Below, in pieces: positions 1 to 8,465 of a DNA stretch of 37,186 nt. The notes under the pieces were generated by a model. It was not told the origin of the DNA, ran no database searches, and saw only the letters and a list, made by a program, of their open reading frames with translations. A program made the position numbers and the translations under genes. Positions within the stretch are counted from its first letter, which is position 1. Each line of letters begins with the position of its first letter. Source of the stretch: Capnocytophaga periodontitidis (GTDB lineage: Bacteria; Bacteroidota; Bacteroidia; Flavobacteriales; Flavobacteriaceae); assembly GCF_016126015.1 (NCBI RefSeq), contig NZ_JAEFDB010000017.1, forward strand, positions 1 through 37,186, in the 5' to 3' direction.

Positions 1-180
1 ATATCATCATTTCATCAAATCTCATCACAGCTCCTCACCATTACTCCTTCCCAACAAACTAGATTTCATTCTCCCTATCAATTCTATCCATTCCATCAAC
101 TCCCATCACCTCTTTCTTCCCAATCAGCCTTGTTTGACTTGACTCGTCTGCCTAGTCCGATTTCCTCCTACATTTTAAAA
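1..180. other. G-poor, strand-asymmetric non-coding stretch
   Basis: The plus strand here is almost free of G: only two G residues in the first 120 bases. It is built from C, T and A with many TCATCA/CCATCA-like words, so the minus strand is purine-rich with frequent GATGG/TGATG words. It lies just downstream of the tracrRNA terminator. One plus frame is open across it (bases 1-204), but the translation is a low-complexity Ser/Pro/Gln/His run, as expected when few stop codons can form, and I do not call it a gene. No promoter or RNA gene was recognised. Confidence 0.5.
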
Positions 181-182
181 AT

Positions 183-212
183 AAAAAGAACCCTATCACT
201 AGAATAGGGCTC
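183..212 (-). terminator. tracrRNA intrinsic terminator
   Basis: Read on the minus strand, a 9-bp stem (arms 204-212 and 188-196, one G-T wobble, 7-nt loop) is followed by a run of five T (complement of 183-187). It sits at the 3' end of the predicted tracrRNA and doubles as its last hairpin. Confidence 0.8.
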
Positions 213-267
213 CTTTAAATGTTTTCACAACGGAATAATCCTTATTGTGAATTGCTTTCAAATTCTG
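183..267 (-). ncRNA. tracrRNA, type II-C (predicted)
   Basis: The minus strand contains an anti-repeat (245-264) that is complementary over 20 consecutive nt to positions 2-21 of the CRISPR repeat as read on the minus strand. After it come a short nexus-like stem (AAGGATTATTCC), an A-rich linker and a terminator hairpin with a T run. This is the usual tracrRNA order. A promoter of the form TTTG-N20-TACCTTTG lies just upstream (302-271), which puts the 5' end near 264-267 and gives an RNA of about 80-90 nt. It would pair with pre-crRNA, allow RNase III processing and load Cas9. Exact ends are inferred. Confidence 0.85.
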
Positions 268-270
268 CGA

Positions 271-302
271 CAAAGGTAAGTGTAATATTTTTTATAAGCA
301 AA
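271..302 (-). promoter_or_regulatory. tracrRNA promoter (Bacteroidetes type)
   Basis: The minus strand reads TTTG (299-302), a 20-nt spacer, then TACCTTTG (271-278). This matches the Bacteroidetes -33/-7 consensus. It is divergent from the cas9 promoter, whose -33 box starts 15 bp away. Confidence 0.75.
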
Positions 303-317
303 TTTTTCTTAATATTT

Positions 318-347
318 TTTGTTTTTATTTCTTTTTTATTATCTTTG
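318..347 (+). promoter_or_regulatory. cas9 operon promoter (Bacteroidetes type)
   Basis: TTTG (318-321), an 18-nt spacer, then TATCTTTG (340-347), 22 bp before the cas9 ATG. This fits a short leader and supports the start at 369. Confidence 0.7.
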
Positions 348-368
348 CCTCACCAAAATATAAAAAGA

Positions 369-3300
369 ATGAAACGTATATTAGGCTTAGATTTGGGCTC
401 AAACTCTATCGGTTGGGCTCTTGTACAACAAGATTTTGAAAACAAACAAGGAAAAATTATTGCTACTGGTAGTAGGATTATTCCTATAGATCAGGGTATA
501 TTAGGTGACTTTGAGAGGGGAAATACAGTTTCTCAAACTGCCGAAAGAACTACTTATCGCAGTACACGTCGTCTGAGAGAACGGCATTTACTTCGCCGTG
601 AGCGACTTCATAGAGTACTTCACATATTAGGTTTTTTACCTCCTCACTATGATGCTCAAATAGACTTTACCAAAAGATATGGTAAATTTATAGATAATGC
701 TGAACCCAAAATAGCTTATAACAATGGGAATTTTATCTTTATGAATAGTTTCAATGAGATGATTGAGGATTTCAAAAAATACCAACCTCAGTTATTTTAC
801 AAGAAATCTAATGGCGAAGAGAGTAAAATCCCTTATGATTGGACAATTTATTACCTTCGCAAAAAAGCTCTTTCACAAAAAATTACCCAGCAAGAATTAG
901 CTTGGCTTATACTTCATTTCAATCAAAAAAGAGGGTACTATCAGTTGCGTGGCGAAGAAGAAACAGAAAACCCTAACAAGGAAGTTGCTTTTCACTCCTT
1001 AAAAGTTGTAGATGTAGAGGCTGAAGCCCCTAATAAAAAAGGAGAGATTTGGTATACAATCCGTTTAGAAAATGGTTGGATATACCGTCGCACGAGTAAA
1101 AATCCATTGGACGACTGGAAGGGAAAAAGACGTGATTTCATTGTTACTACCGACCTTAATGACGATGGGACAATTAAATTAGACAAAGAAGGGAAAGAAA
1201 AACGTTCCTTCAGAGCCCCTGATGAAAATGATTGGAATTTACTCAAAAAGAAAACAGAGCACGATATTGATTTTTCTGGAAAAACTGTAGGCGCTTATAT
1301 CTACGACCATTTGTTGCAAAACCCCAATCAGAAAATTAAAGGAAAATTAGTTCGTACTATTGAAAGGAAGTACTATAAAGACGAGCTAAAGGCTATTTTG
1401 GCTAAACAAATAGCTCTTCAACCAGAATTGTTCACTGAAACCCTATTGGCAGACTGTATAAGAGAATTATACCGAAAAAACGAGACACAACAACAAAATC
1501 TACTATCAAAAGATTTCCTTCATCTGTTTGTAGAAGATATCATTTTCTACCAACGCCCATTGCGTAGCAAAAAATCTACTATTGCCAATTGTACCTTAGA
1601 AAAGCGTTCGTATATAGATAAGGAAACTAATGAGCGCAAAGACACTCCTTTAAAAGTATGTGCCAAATCTAATCCTTACTACCAAGAGTTTAGAGTGTTG
1701 CAATGGCTACAAAACTTGAGAATTTACGAAATAGAAACCGACCGTGAGGTAACTGCTGAGTTTATCGAAACAGCCGAAGACTATGAGGCTCTCTTCAACT
1801 TCTTGATGTCTCAAAAAGAAATAGATAATGAAGGTTTACTGAAATACTTTTTGTTTGCAAAAAATCCTCAAATTAAAGACAAAGTAGCTAAAAACGAGCT
1901 TAAAAAATGGCTCACTACTTATCGCTGGAACTATGTGTATGATGTGGCAGATAATTCTTCCAAAAAATACCCTATGAATGAAACAGGCTATGACCTTCAG
2001 CGGTACTTGCAGAAAGTAGAAGGACTCCCTGCCAACTTTCTAACCTTTGATACAACGTATCAATTGTGGCATTTGTTATATTCGGTGAAGGACAAAGTTG
2101 AATTTGAGAAAGCATTAAAGAGATTTGCTAAAAAGAAGCAATTAGACGAAACATCTTTCGTAGAAAGTTTCAAAAACTTCAAACCCTATCCTAATGAATA
2201 TGGTAGTTTCTCCGAAAAAGCAATTAAAAAGTTACTTCCTCTGATGCGTTTTGGCAATCATTGGGACTTTAATCGCATTGATGTATCTACTCAAAAACGT
2301 ATAGACGACCTCATCAATGGAGTGGCGAATGAGGATATCCGTACCATCATTAGAGAAAAAGCAGAGAAGTATCAGCTCAATAGTGAGACCTGCTTTCAAG
2401 GCTTACCGCTTTGGTTGGCACAGTATGTAGTCTATAACCGTCACGCCGAAGCTACCGATATAGAAAAATGGACTTCAGTAAATGATTTAGAAGCATATTT
2501 AGAAGATTTCAAGCAACATTCACTGAGAAATCCTATAGTAGAGCAAGTAGTTACCGAAACTTTACGCGTAGTAAGAGATATTTGGCAACAATACGGCGGG
2601 GGACAAGCGAATTTCTTTGATGAAATACATATAGAACTGGGTAGAGAACTCAAAAAAACAGCCGAAGAAAGAAAACAACTTTCCAATAAAAATCAGGAAA
2701 ATGAAAATACCAACCTACGCATTAAGAAATTACTTGCCGAATTAAAAGAAGATACAAGCATACAGAACGTACGCCCGTATTCGCCTGTACAGCAAGAACT
2801 GCTTAAAATCTATGAAGAAGGTGTGTTTAGTGCTACCGATGAAGTAGAGGAAGATATTCAGAAAATCCGCAAAAAAGCTGAACCTACCACCCCTGAGATA
2901 CAACGCTACAAACTGTGGTTGGAGCAAAAATACAAATCGCCTTATACGGGAGAGGTGATTTCACTTACAAAACTATTTACTGAGGAGTATGAAATAGAAC
3001 ATATTATTCCGCAAAGCCGTTATTATGATGATAGTTTATCCAATAAGGTAATATGTGAATCGGCTGTAAATAAGCTAAAAACAAATCAATTAGGATTGGA
3101 ATTTATCCAGAATCACCACGGTGAGAAGGTGCGCATAACAGGTAATAAAGAAGTTACTATCTTCACAGAAGAACAATACAAAGAGTTTGTGAAGAAACAT
3201 TACGCTAACAATTCAGCTAAACAGCAAAAGCTTCTTTTGAATGAGATACCTGAAAAAATGGTCGCTCGCCAGCTGAATGACACTCGTTACATCAGTAAGT

Positions 3301-4739
3301 ATGTTTCAGAAATACTTTCTAAAATAGTGCGTTCAGATGAAAAAGATGAGGGGGTAAACTCTAAAAATATAATACCTTGTACAGGTAAAATTACTACTGC
3401 CCTCAAACAAGATTGGGGACTTAATGATGTGTGGAATGAGCTTATACTTCCTCGTTTTGAGCGAATGAACCAGCTTACCCAAACACAGCTATTTACCTCA
3501 TATAACGACAGACTTCAAAAAAATCTCCCTACTGTTCCAATAGAATACAGCCAAGGTTTTCAAAAGAAACGCATAGACCACCGTCATCACGCTATGGACG
3601 CCTTAGTGATTGCTTGTGCTACGAGAGAGCACATCAATTATATGAATAACCAACACGCATTGGATAAGAATAAGGATAAAGAAGAAAAACAACAATCTCG
3701 CATAGACCTTCGCACTATCCTCTGTGAGAAAAAGAATAATAACTGGCAGTTCAAGAAACCTTGGAGTACTTTCACTCAAGAAGCCAAAGAAGCCCTCGAA
3801 CATATAGTAGTAAGTTTTAAACAAAACCTAAGAGTGATTAATAAGGCTACCAACTATTATGAAAAATGGGAAGAGAAAAATGGTGTACTTGTAAAAAAGA
3901 AAATAAAACAAGAAGGGACTAATTGGGCTATCAGAAAGCCTTTACACAAAGAAACTGTTTCAGGTAAAATTGTATTGGATAGAAAAATAGGTAAAGATAA
4001 AATACTTACAGCTACCCGAAAAGCAGTAGATATAACCTTTACAGAAAAGATTATCAGTAGTATTACCGATACGGGCATTCAGAAAATATTGCTCAACTAT
4101 CTGAAATATAAAGGAAGTCCAGAAGTAGCTTTTTCAGCAGAAGGATTAGAAGAACTCAACAAAAATATTGCCCAATACAACGATGGCAAGAAACATCAGC
4201 CCATTTATAAAGTGCGTATTTTTGAGGAAGGAAGTAAATTTCCTCTTGGAGAAAAGAGTGCTAAAGCTACTAAATATGTAGAAGCAGCCAAAGGAACGAA
4301 CCTCTTTTTTGGAGTATATCAAGGCAAAGGAAAACGCACTTATGCAACAATCCCTCTCAACGAAGTAATTGAACGACAAAAACAAGGACTTCCTTCTGTT
4401 CCCGAGCGCAATGAAAAAGGAGAACCATTGTTGTTTAGCCTTTCGCCTAACGATTTGGTATATGTGCCTATGGAAGGAGAAATAGCAGAGACAATAGACT
4501 TCAATAATCTCAGCAAAGAACAGAAAGAAAGGATTTACAATGTAAATGATTTTTCTTCTACCACTTGTTATTTTACACCTAATAGAGTTGCAAAAGCTAT
4601 TTGTCCTAAAGAGATTGATAAAAAGGGGAAAGATTCTGGTTCTTTTGATACTAAAACAGCGAGTATAGAAGGGGTGCAAATAAAAGAAGTCTGTATCAAA
4701 CTAAAAGTAGATCGCTTAGGAAACATCATCAAAGCATAG
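369..4739 (+). CDS. cas9: Type II-C CRISPR RNA-guided endonuclease Cas9
   Basis: 1,456-residue Cas9, the crRNA:tracrRNA-guided DNA nuclease. Seen: RuvC-I with LGLDLGSNSIGWAL (Asp8); an Arg-rich bridge helix at about 64-85; RuvC-II with HIELGRE (Glu756); an HNH domain with EHIIPQS (His878) and an Asn at 901 in the expected NK position; RuvC-III with HRHHAMDA (His1074, Asp1077). All catalytic residues are present, so an active nuclease is expected. The C-terminal 350 or so residues would be the PAM-interacting region. The frame stays open upstream to 219, but that extension runs antisense through the tracrRNA and through the promoter at 318-347, and homology begins at MKRILGLD, so I choose 369. 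cas1 follows after 29 bp. The length places it among the large Bacteroidetes II-C Cas9 proteins; there is no csn2 or cas4. Confidence 0.97.
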   Translation: MKRILGLDLGSNSIGWALVQQDFENKQGKIIATGSRIIPIDQGILGDFERGNTVSQTAERTTYRSTRRLRERHLLRRERLHRVLHILGFLPPHYDAQIDFTKRYGKFIDNAEPKIAYNNGNFIFMNSFNEMIEDFKKYQPQLFYKKSNGEESKIPYDWTIYYLRKKALSQKITQQELAWLILHFNQKRGYYQLRGEEETENPNKEVAFHSLKVVDVEAEAPNKKGEIWYTIRLENGWIYRRTSKNPLDDWKGKRRDFIVTTDLNDDGTIKLDKEGKEKRSFRAPDENDWNLLKKKTEHDIDFSGKTVGAYIYDHLLQNPNQKIKGKLVRTIERKYYKDELKAILAKQIALQPELFTETLLADCIRELYRKNETQQQNLLSKDFLHLFVEDIIFYQRPLRSKKSTIANCTLEKRSYIDKETNERKDTPLKVCAKSNPYYQEFRVLQWLQNLRIYEIETDREVTAEFIETAEDYEALFNFLMSQKEIDNEGLLKYFLFAKNPQIKDKVAKNELKKWLTTYRWNYVYDVADNSSKKYPMNETGYDLQRYLQKVEGLPANFLTFDTTYQLWHLLYSVKDKVEFEKALKRFAKKKQLDETSFVESFKNFKPYPNEYGSFSEKAIKKLLPLMRFGNHWDFNRIDVSTQKRIDDLINGVANEDIRTIIREKAEKYQLNSETCFQGLPLWLAQYVVYNRHAEATDIEKWTSVNDLEAYLEDFKQHSLRNPIVEQVVTETLRVVRDIWQQYGGGQANFFDEIHIELGRELKKTAEERKQLSNKNQENENTNLRIKKLLAELKEDTSIQNVRPYSPVQQELLKIYEEGVFSATDEVEEDIQKIRKKAEPTTPEIQRYKLWLEQKYKSPYTGEVISLTKLFTEEYEIEHIIPQSRYYDDSLSNKVICESAVNKLKTNQLGLEFIQNHHGEKVRITGNKEVTIFTEEQYKEFVKKHYANNSAKQQKLLLNEIPEKMVARQLNDTRYISKYVSEILSKIVRSDEKDEGVNSKNIIPCTGKITTALKQDWGLNDVWNELILPRFERMNQLTQTQLFTSYNDRLQKNLPTVPIEYSQGFQKKRIDHRHHAMDALVIACATREHINYMNNQHALDKNKDKEEKQQSRIDLRTILCEKKNNNWQFKKPWSTFTQEAKEALEHIVVSFKQNLRVINKATNYYEKWEEKNGVLVKKKIKQEGTNWAIRKPLHKETVSGKIVLDRKIGKDKILTATRKAVDITFTEKIISSITDTGIQKILLNYLKYKGSPEVAFSAEGLEELNKNIAQYNDGKKHQPIYKVRIFEEGSKFPLGEKSAKATKYVEAAKGTNLFFGVYQGKGKRTYATIPLNEVIERQKQGLPSVPERNEKGEPLLFSLSPNDLVYVPMEGEIAETIDFNNLSKEQKERIYNVNDFSSTTCYFTPNRVAKAICPKEIDKKGKDSGSFDTKTASIEGVQIKEVCIKLKVDRLGNIIKA

Positions 4740-4768
4740 AACAAAAACCAATAAACGCCCTTTAAACT

Positions 4769-5997
<1,229 letters not shown>

Positions 5998-6013
5998 GAA
6001 GAATAGGAAAGAG

Positions 6014-6061
6014 AAAACCTCCTCTTTAGCCTTTGTTTATAAGGTAAAAGAGGAGGTTTTT
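6014..6061. terminator. Bidirectional terminator between cas2 and the CRISPR array
   Basis: A perfect 14-bp stem (6014-6027 with 6047-6060) ends in five T on the plus strand. On the minus strand it is followed by TTTTCTCTTT. It can stop the cas operon from one side and the pre-crRNA from the other. Confidence 0.85.
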
Positions 6062-6114
6062 CAGTACTGTTTTTCAGTAAAACTGATTGATACTAAAACC
6101 TTTAAAAGATTGAG

Positions 6115-6860
6115 GTTGTTATCAATCACAAAACTACAAAATTTGAAAGCAATTCACAACAAGAAAGGAACTGATTATGATCAAATCATCGTTGTTATCA
6201 ATCACAAAACTACAAAATTTGAAAGCAATTCACAACAGTTCGCTCATAGAAGTTTCGGACTTTGACGTTGTTATCAATCACAAAACTACAAAATTTGAAA
6301 GCAATTCACAACAACTGCTTTGTTGTTGCGTCTTTTGTAACGGTTGTTATCAATCACAAAACTACAAAATTTGAAAGCAATTCACAACCAAAAAGCATCA
6401 CTCAATAAATTTCCTTTAGTTGTTATCAATCACAAAACTACAAAATTTGAAAGCAATTCACAACTAAACTATCACGAATAATATTACCATTGTCGTTGTT
6501 ATCAATCACAAAACTACAAAATTTGAAAGCAATTCACAACCAGAAAACTGGTCTCCAAATATGTTCCAAAGTTGTTATCAATCACAAAACTACAAAATTT
6601 GAAAGCAATTCACAACTTCCGTTCAAAGCACGTTCATACCAAGCTAGTTGTTATCAATCGCAAAACTACAAAATTTGAAAGCAATTCACAACTATAAATT
6701 AGCAAATTTGAGAATTAGCAAATTTGGAAATTACCTAAGTTGTTATCAATCAAATAGCTACAAAGTTTAAAAGCAATTCACAACGGCTTGTTTCCAGTCC
6801 TTACTGAATGTTTTGTTGTTATCAATCGCAAAACTACAAAATTTGAAAGCAATTCACAAC
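6115..6860 (-). CRISPR. Type II-C CRISPR array, 10 repeats, 9 spacers
   Basis: Repeats of 46 nt lie at 6115, 6191, 6267, 6343, 6419, 6495, 6571, 6647, 6739 and 6815 (start positions). R1-R7 are identical. R8 and R10 carry one A-to-G change at plus position 14. R9 is a variant with several changes. Eight spacers are exactly 30 nt; S8 (6693-6738) is 46 nt, AT-rich and repeat-like. The anti-repeat of the tracrRNA requires crRNA to be read on the minus strand, starting each repeat with GTTGTGAATTGCTTTC. A leader promoter lies at 6900-6934, and transcription would run toward the terminator at 6014-6061. In minus orientation each normal repeat contains TTG at positions 2-4 and TAGTTTTG at 25-32, a full Bacteroidetes promoter. 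Confidence 0.97.
6693..6738. repeat. 46-nt AT-rich pseudo-spacer, copy 1 (S8)
   Basis: Lies between R8 and variant R9. It contains two AATTAGCAAATT cores 16 bp apart. All 46 bases are identical to 8155-8200. Its length differs from the 30-nt spacers, so it is probably not a normal acquired spacer. Confidence 0.85.
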
Positions 6861-6899
6861 ATAAATGTTTAATTTATCAAATAGAGCAACAATAAAGCG

Positions 6900-6934
6900 C
6901 AAAGATACAAAAAAAATATTTTATAAGTAACAAA
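6900..6934 (-). promoter_or_regulatory. CRISPR leader promoter
   Basis: The minus strand reads TTTG (6931-6934), a 23-nt spacer, then TATCTTTG (6900-6907). Transcription would start near 6893, cross about 33 nt of AT-rich leader, and enter repeat R10. The 23-nt spacing is at the long end for this promoter class. Confidence 0.6.
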
Positions 6935-6938
6935 GCAT

Positions 6939-6970
6939 AAAAAAGGTTGCCCAGACTTCTGAGCAACCTC
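6939..6970 (-). terminator. Terminator of the 145-residue membrane protein gene
   Basis: The minus strand forms a stem GGTTGC/GCAACC (6963-6968 with 6945-6950), extended inside by CAGA/TCTG, then six T. It separates the gene at 6992-7429 from the CRISPR leader. Confidence 0.75.
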
Positions 6971-6991
6971 TTTCTATATTCTATTAGATGA

Positions 6992-7429
6992 TTAACTTCC
7001 TAAGGTATACCAATGTACGCCTATCAAATATTGAAACTCCGCTGAAAACGACAACCGTACGGCAACTACCAGCAGAAAAGCCAACACGGATAAACCTATC
7101 TTTTGGTACGTCTTGCTCACAGTAGCAATGCACATTCCCAATAGGAAAGCCACCGCAGTGCTAGCAATATAACCGAGTGCCAAGCTCGTATTCGCATCTT
7201 GCAGGCTGCCAGCGATGAGCATTAGCACTGCAAAAGGACTCACCACACGCAAGAAACTACCCCACTTCTGTTGAGGTCTCTCTCTTACAAAGAGATAACT
7301 CATAATCACTACCCCTGTTAAGTACAGCGGTAGGGTTACCAAATGATCTCCATAGGCTATTGAACTTATAAACAAGTAAATTGCAATAGCTGAGATAAGC
7401 TCTAAAAAGATTTGCACTGATTTTTTCAT
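6992..7429 (-). CDS. Small integral membrane protein, function unknown
   Basis: 145 residues with about four hydrophobic segments (near 8-25, 32-48, 64-110 as a pair, and 113-130) and a short soluble C-terminus; no signal peptidase site. I do not recognise the family. The gene has its own promoter (TTG-N20-TAACTTTG at 7485-7455) and its own terminator (6939-6970), so it is a free-standing unit and not part of the CRISPR locus. It is intact and lies in the interval between the two repeat clusters, with a broken sulfatase upstream. No evidence ties it to CRISPR function beyond position. Confidence 0.75.
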   Translation of the reverse strand: MKKSVQIFLELISAIAIYLFISSIAYGDHLVTLPLYLTGVVIMSYLFVRERPQQKWGSFLRVVSPFAVLMLIAGSLQDANTSLALGYIASTAVAFLLGMCIATVSKTYQKIGLSVLAFLLVVAVRLSFSAEFQYLIGVHWYTLGS

Positions 7430-7454
7430 AATTAAATATTTTAGAATTTTGCGA

Positions 7455-7485
7455 CAAAGTTATAAGATATTCTCTTCTCTGTCAA
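7455..7485 (-). promoter_or_regulatory. Promoter of the membrane protein gene
   Basis: The minus strand reads TTG (7483-7485), a 20-nt spacer, then TAACTTTG (7455-7462), about 25 bp before the ATG. Confidence 0.7.
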
Positions 7486-7580
7486 GTAAGTTAACAAAGT
7501 TTAAGATTGTTTTAACTTTTAATTGTAGGCTTTGTATTGTTTTTAACAAATTCTAAATAACAACCTTTAAGAATAAAATG

Positions 7581-8108
7581 CTAATGCCTTCCTCTCTCTC
7601 CTCTGATCACTGCCTCAAACTCCTTAACTAATGCAGGCTGCCGCCCAGCGATATTGTGTCTCTCAGCAGGGTCTACGCTCAGGTCGTAGAGCTGAGGAGC
7701 GCCCTCAAAGCCTGTTTCGATGCCCGTCTCCCAAGCCCGTTTCATAGTTTGGGCGGTAGGCTCGATATACTTGTATTTGCCTTTCAGCACTGCCAGCACA
7801 TTGCGCAGCCCTTCCTGCACCGCATAAGTACGACCCTTCTTGTCCTTACCTACCCACGAAGCCCAATGCGGCTGCGTGTCGCGTGCAGGTGCTACCTCAT
7901 AAGGCACGCGGTCAGAGGTCGCTGGCATAATAAAGCTCTCGTCAAAGCCAATATCATTAGGCGTATGAGGGATCGGCTTATTCCAATCGATACCGCCCCT
8001 ATCGCCTAAGCCTAAGTGCCACTTGCCGATGGCAGCCGTAGCGTAGCCCGCCTTCTTAAAAATAGTAGCCACCGTCTGATGCCTCGCAGGGATGAGCGCA
8101 AAGGCATC
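7581..8108 (-). pseudogene. Sulfatase remnant, lacking its N-terminus and middle
   Basis: The open frame encodes sulfatase sequence: the segment with TVATIFKKAGYATAAIGKWHLG, then GFDESFIMPATSDRVP, then a C-terminal part with PQLYDLSVDPAERHNIAG. Sulfatases of this type are usually near 450-550 residues; only about 175 remain. The N-terminal part with the CxPSR formylglycine motif is absent, and the frame changes from sulfatase to CRISPR repeat sequence exactly at 8108/8109. A second, in-frame loss seems to join residues after SDRVPYEV to RDTQPHWASW, removing the central region. The frame continues into the repeat only by chance (a GTG inside it). The DNA is visibly richer in G and C than its neighbours, which suggests transfer or a different codon history. 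It cannot be an active sulfatase. Confidence 0.85.
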
Positions 8109-8154
8109 GTTGTTATCAATCACAAAACTACAAAATTTGAAAGCAATTCACAAC

Positions 8155-8200
8155 TATAAATTAGCAAATTTGAGAATTAGCAAATTTGGAAATTACCTAA
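8155..8200. repeat. 46-nt AT-rich pseudo-spacer, copy 2
   Basis: Identical over 46 bases to S8 of the main array (6693-6738). It lies between a perfect repeat and a variant repeat. Confidence 0.85.
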
Positions 8201-8246
8201 GTTGTTATCAATCACATAGCTACAAAGTTTGGAAGCAATTCACAAC

Positions 8247-8292
8247 TATAAATTAGCAAATTTGAGAATTAGCCAATTTGAAAATTACCTAA
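8247..8292. repeat. 46-nt AT-rich pseudo-spacer, copy 3
   Basis: Differs from copies 1 and 2 at two positions (AGCCAATTTGAAAAT against AGCAAATTTGGAAAT). It lies between variant repeats B and C. Confidence 0.85.
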
Positions 8293-8409
8293 GTTGTTAT
8301 CAACCAAATAGCTACAAAGTTTGAAAGCAATTTACAAAATGTATAAGTAAATAATCTAAACAATAGCGTTAAGCAAATCGAGCGAATCCTCTCCTATTGA
8401 TGATTTTTA

Positions 8410-8441
8410 TTTGTTTTTTTAGATGATAATTCTTACCTTTG
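8410..8441 (+). promoter_or_regulatory. Promoter of the GlsB/YeaQ-type gene
   Basis: TTTG (8410-8413), a 20-nt spacer, TACCTTTG (8434-8441). It decides the start of the next gene: an upstream TTG in the same frame lies inside this promoter. Confidence 0.75.
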
Positions 8442-8465
8442 TGCCCTAATTTAAAATTAAAAATT

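Larger units (their letters stand above)
8109..8338 (-). CRISPR. Second, degenerate CRISPR repeat cluster (3 repeats)
   Basis: Repeat A (8109-8154) is a perfect copy of the main repeat. Repeats B (8201-8246) and C (8293-8338) are variants sharing ATAGCTACAAAGTTT in place of AAAACTACAAAATTT; C also has a decayed end. The two intervals (8155-8200 and 8247-8292) are 46 nt and nearly identical, so the cluster is effectively a 92-bp tandem unit with 2.5 copies. It lies 1,248 bp from the main array and abuts the sulfatase remnant. It probably produces no useful guide. Orientation is assumed from the main array. Confidence 0.9.

Noticed and set aside
1-207. Open plus-strand frame at the left edge
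   Set aside because: Low-complexity translation caused by lack of G. No start, no family character.
219-368. N-terminal 50-codon extension of cas9
   Set aside because: It runs antisense over the tracrRNA and through the TTTG-N18-TATCTTTG promoter. Cas9 similarity begins at MKRILGLD (369).
6177-6678. Two short plus-strand ORFs across the CRISPR array
   Set aside because: They are translations of the repeats and spacers, with a repeating peptide; not genes.
6161-6814. Self-targeting by the 30-nt spacers within this window
   Set aside because: Reading the eight 30-nt spacers against the window showed no matching protospacer. A genome-wide search could not be done here.
7656-8009. 117-codon plus-strand ORF
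   Set aside because: Antisense shadow of the GC-rich sulfatase remnant.
8109-8123. Sulfatase ORF start inside the CRISPR repeat (GTG)
   Set aside because: The codons within the repeat are accidental; sulfatase similarity begins only after the repeat boundary.
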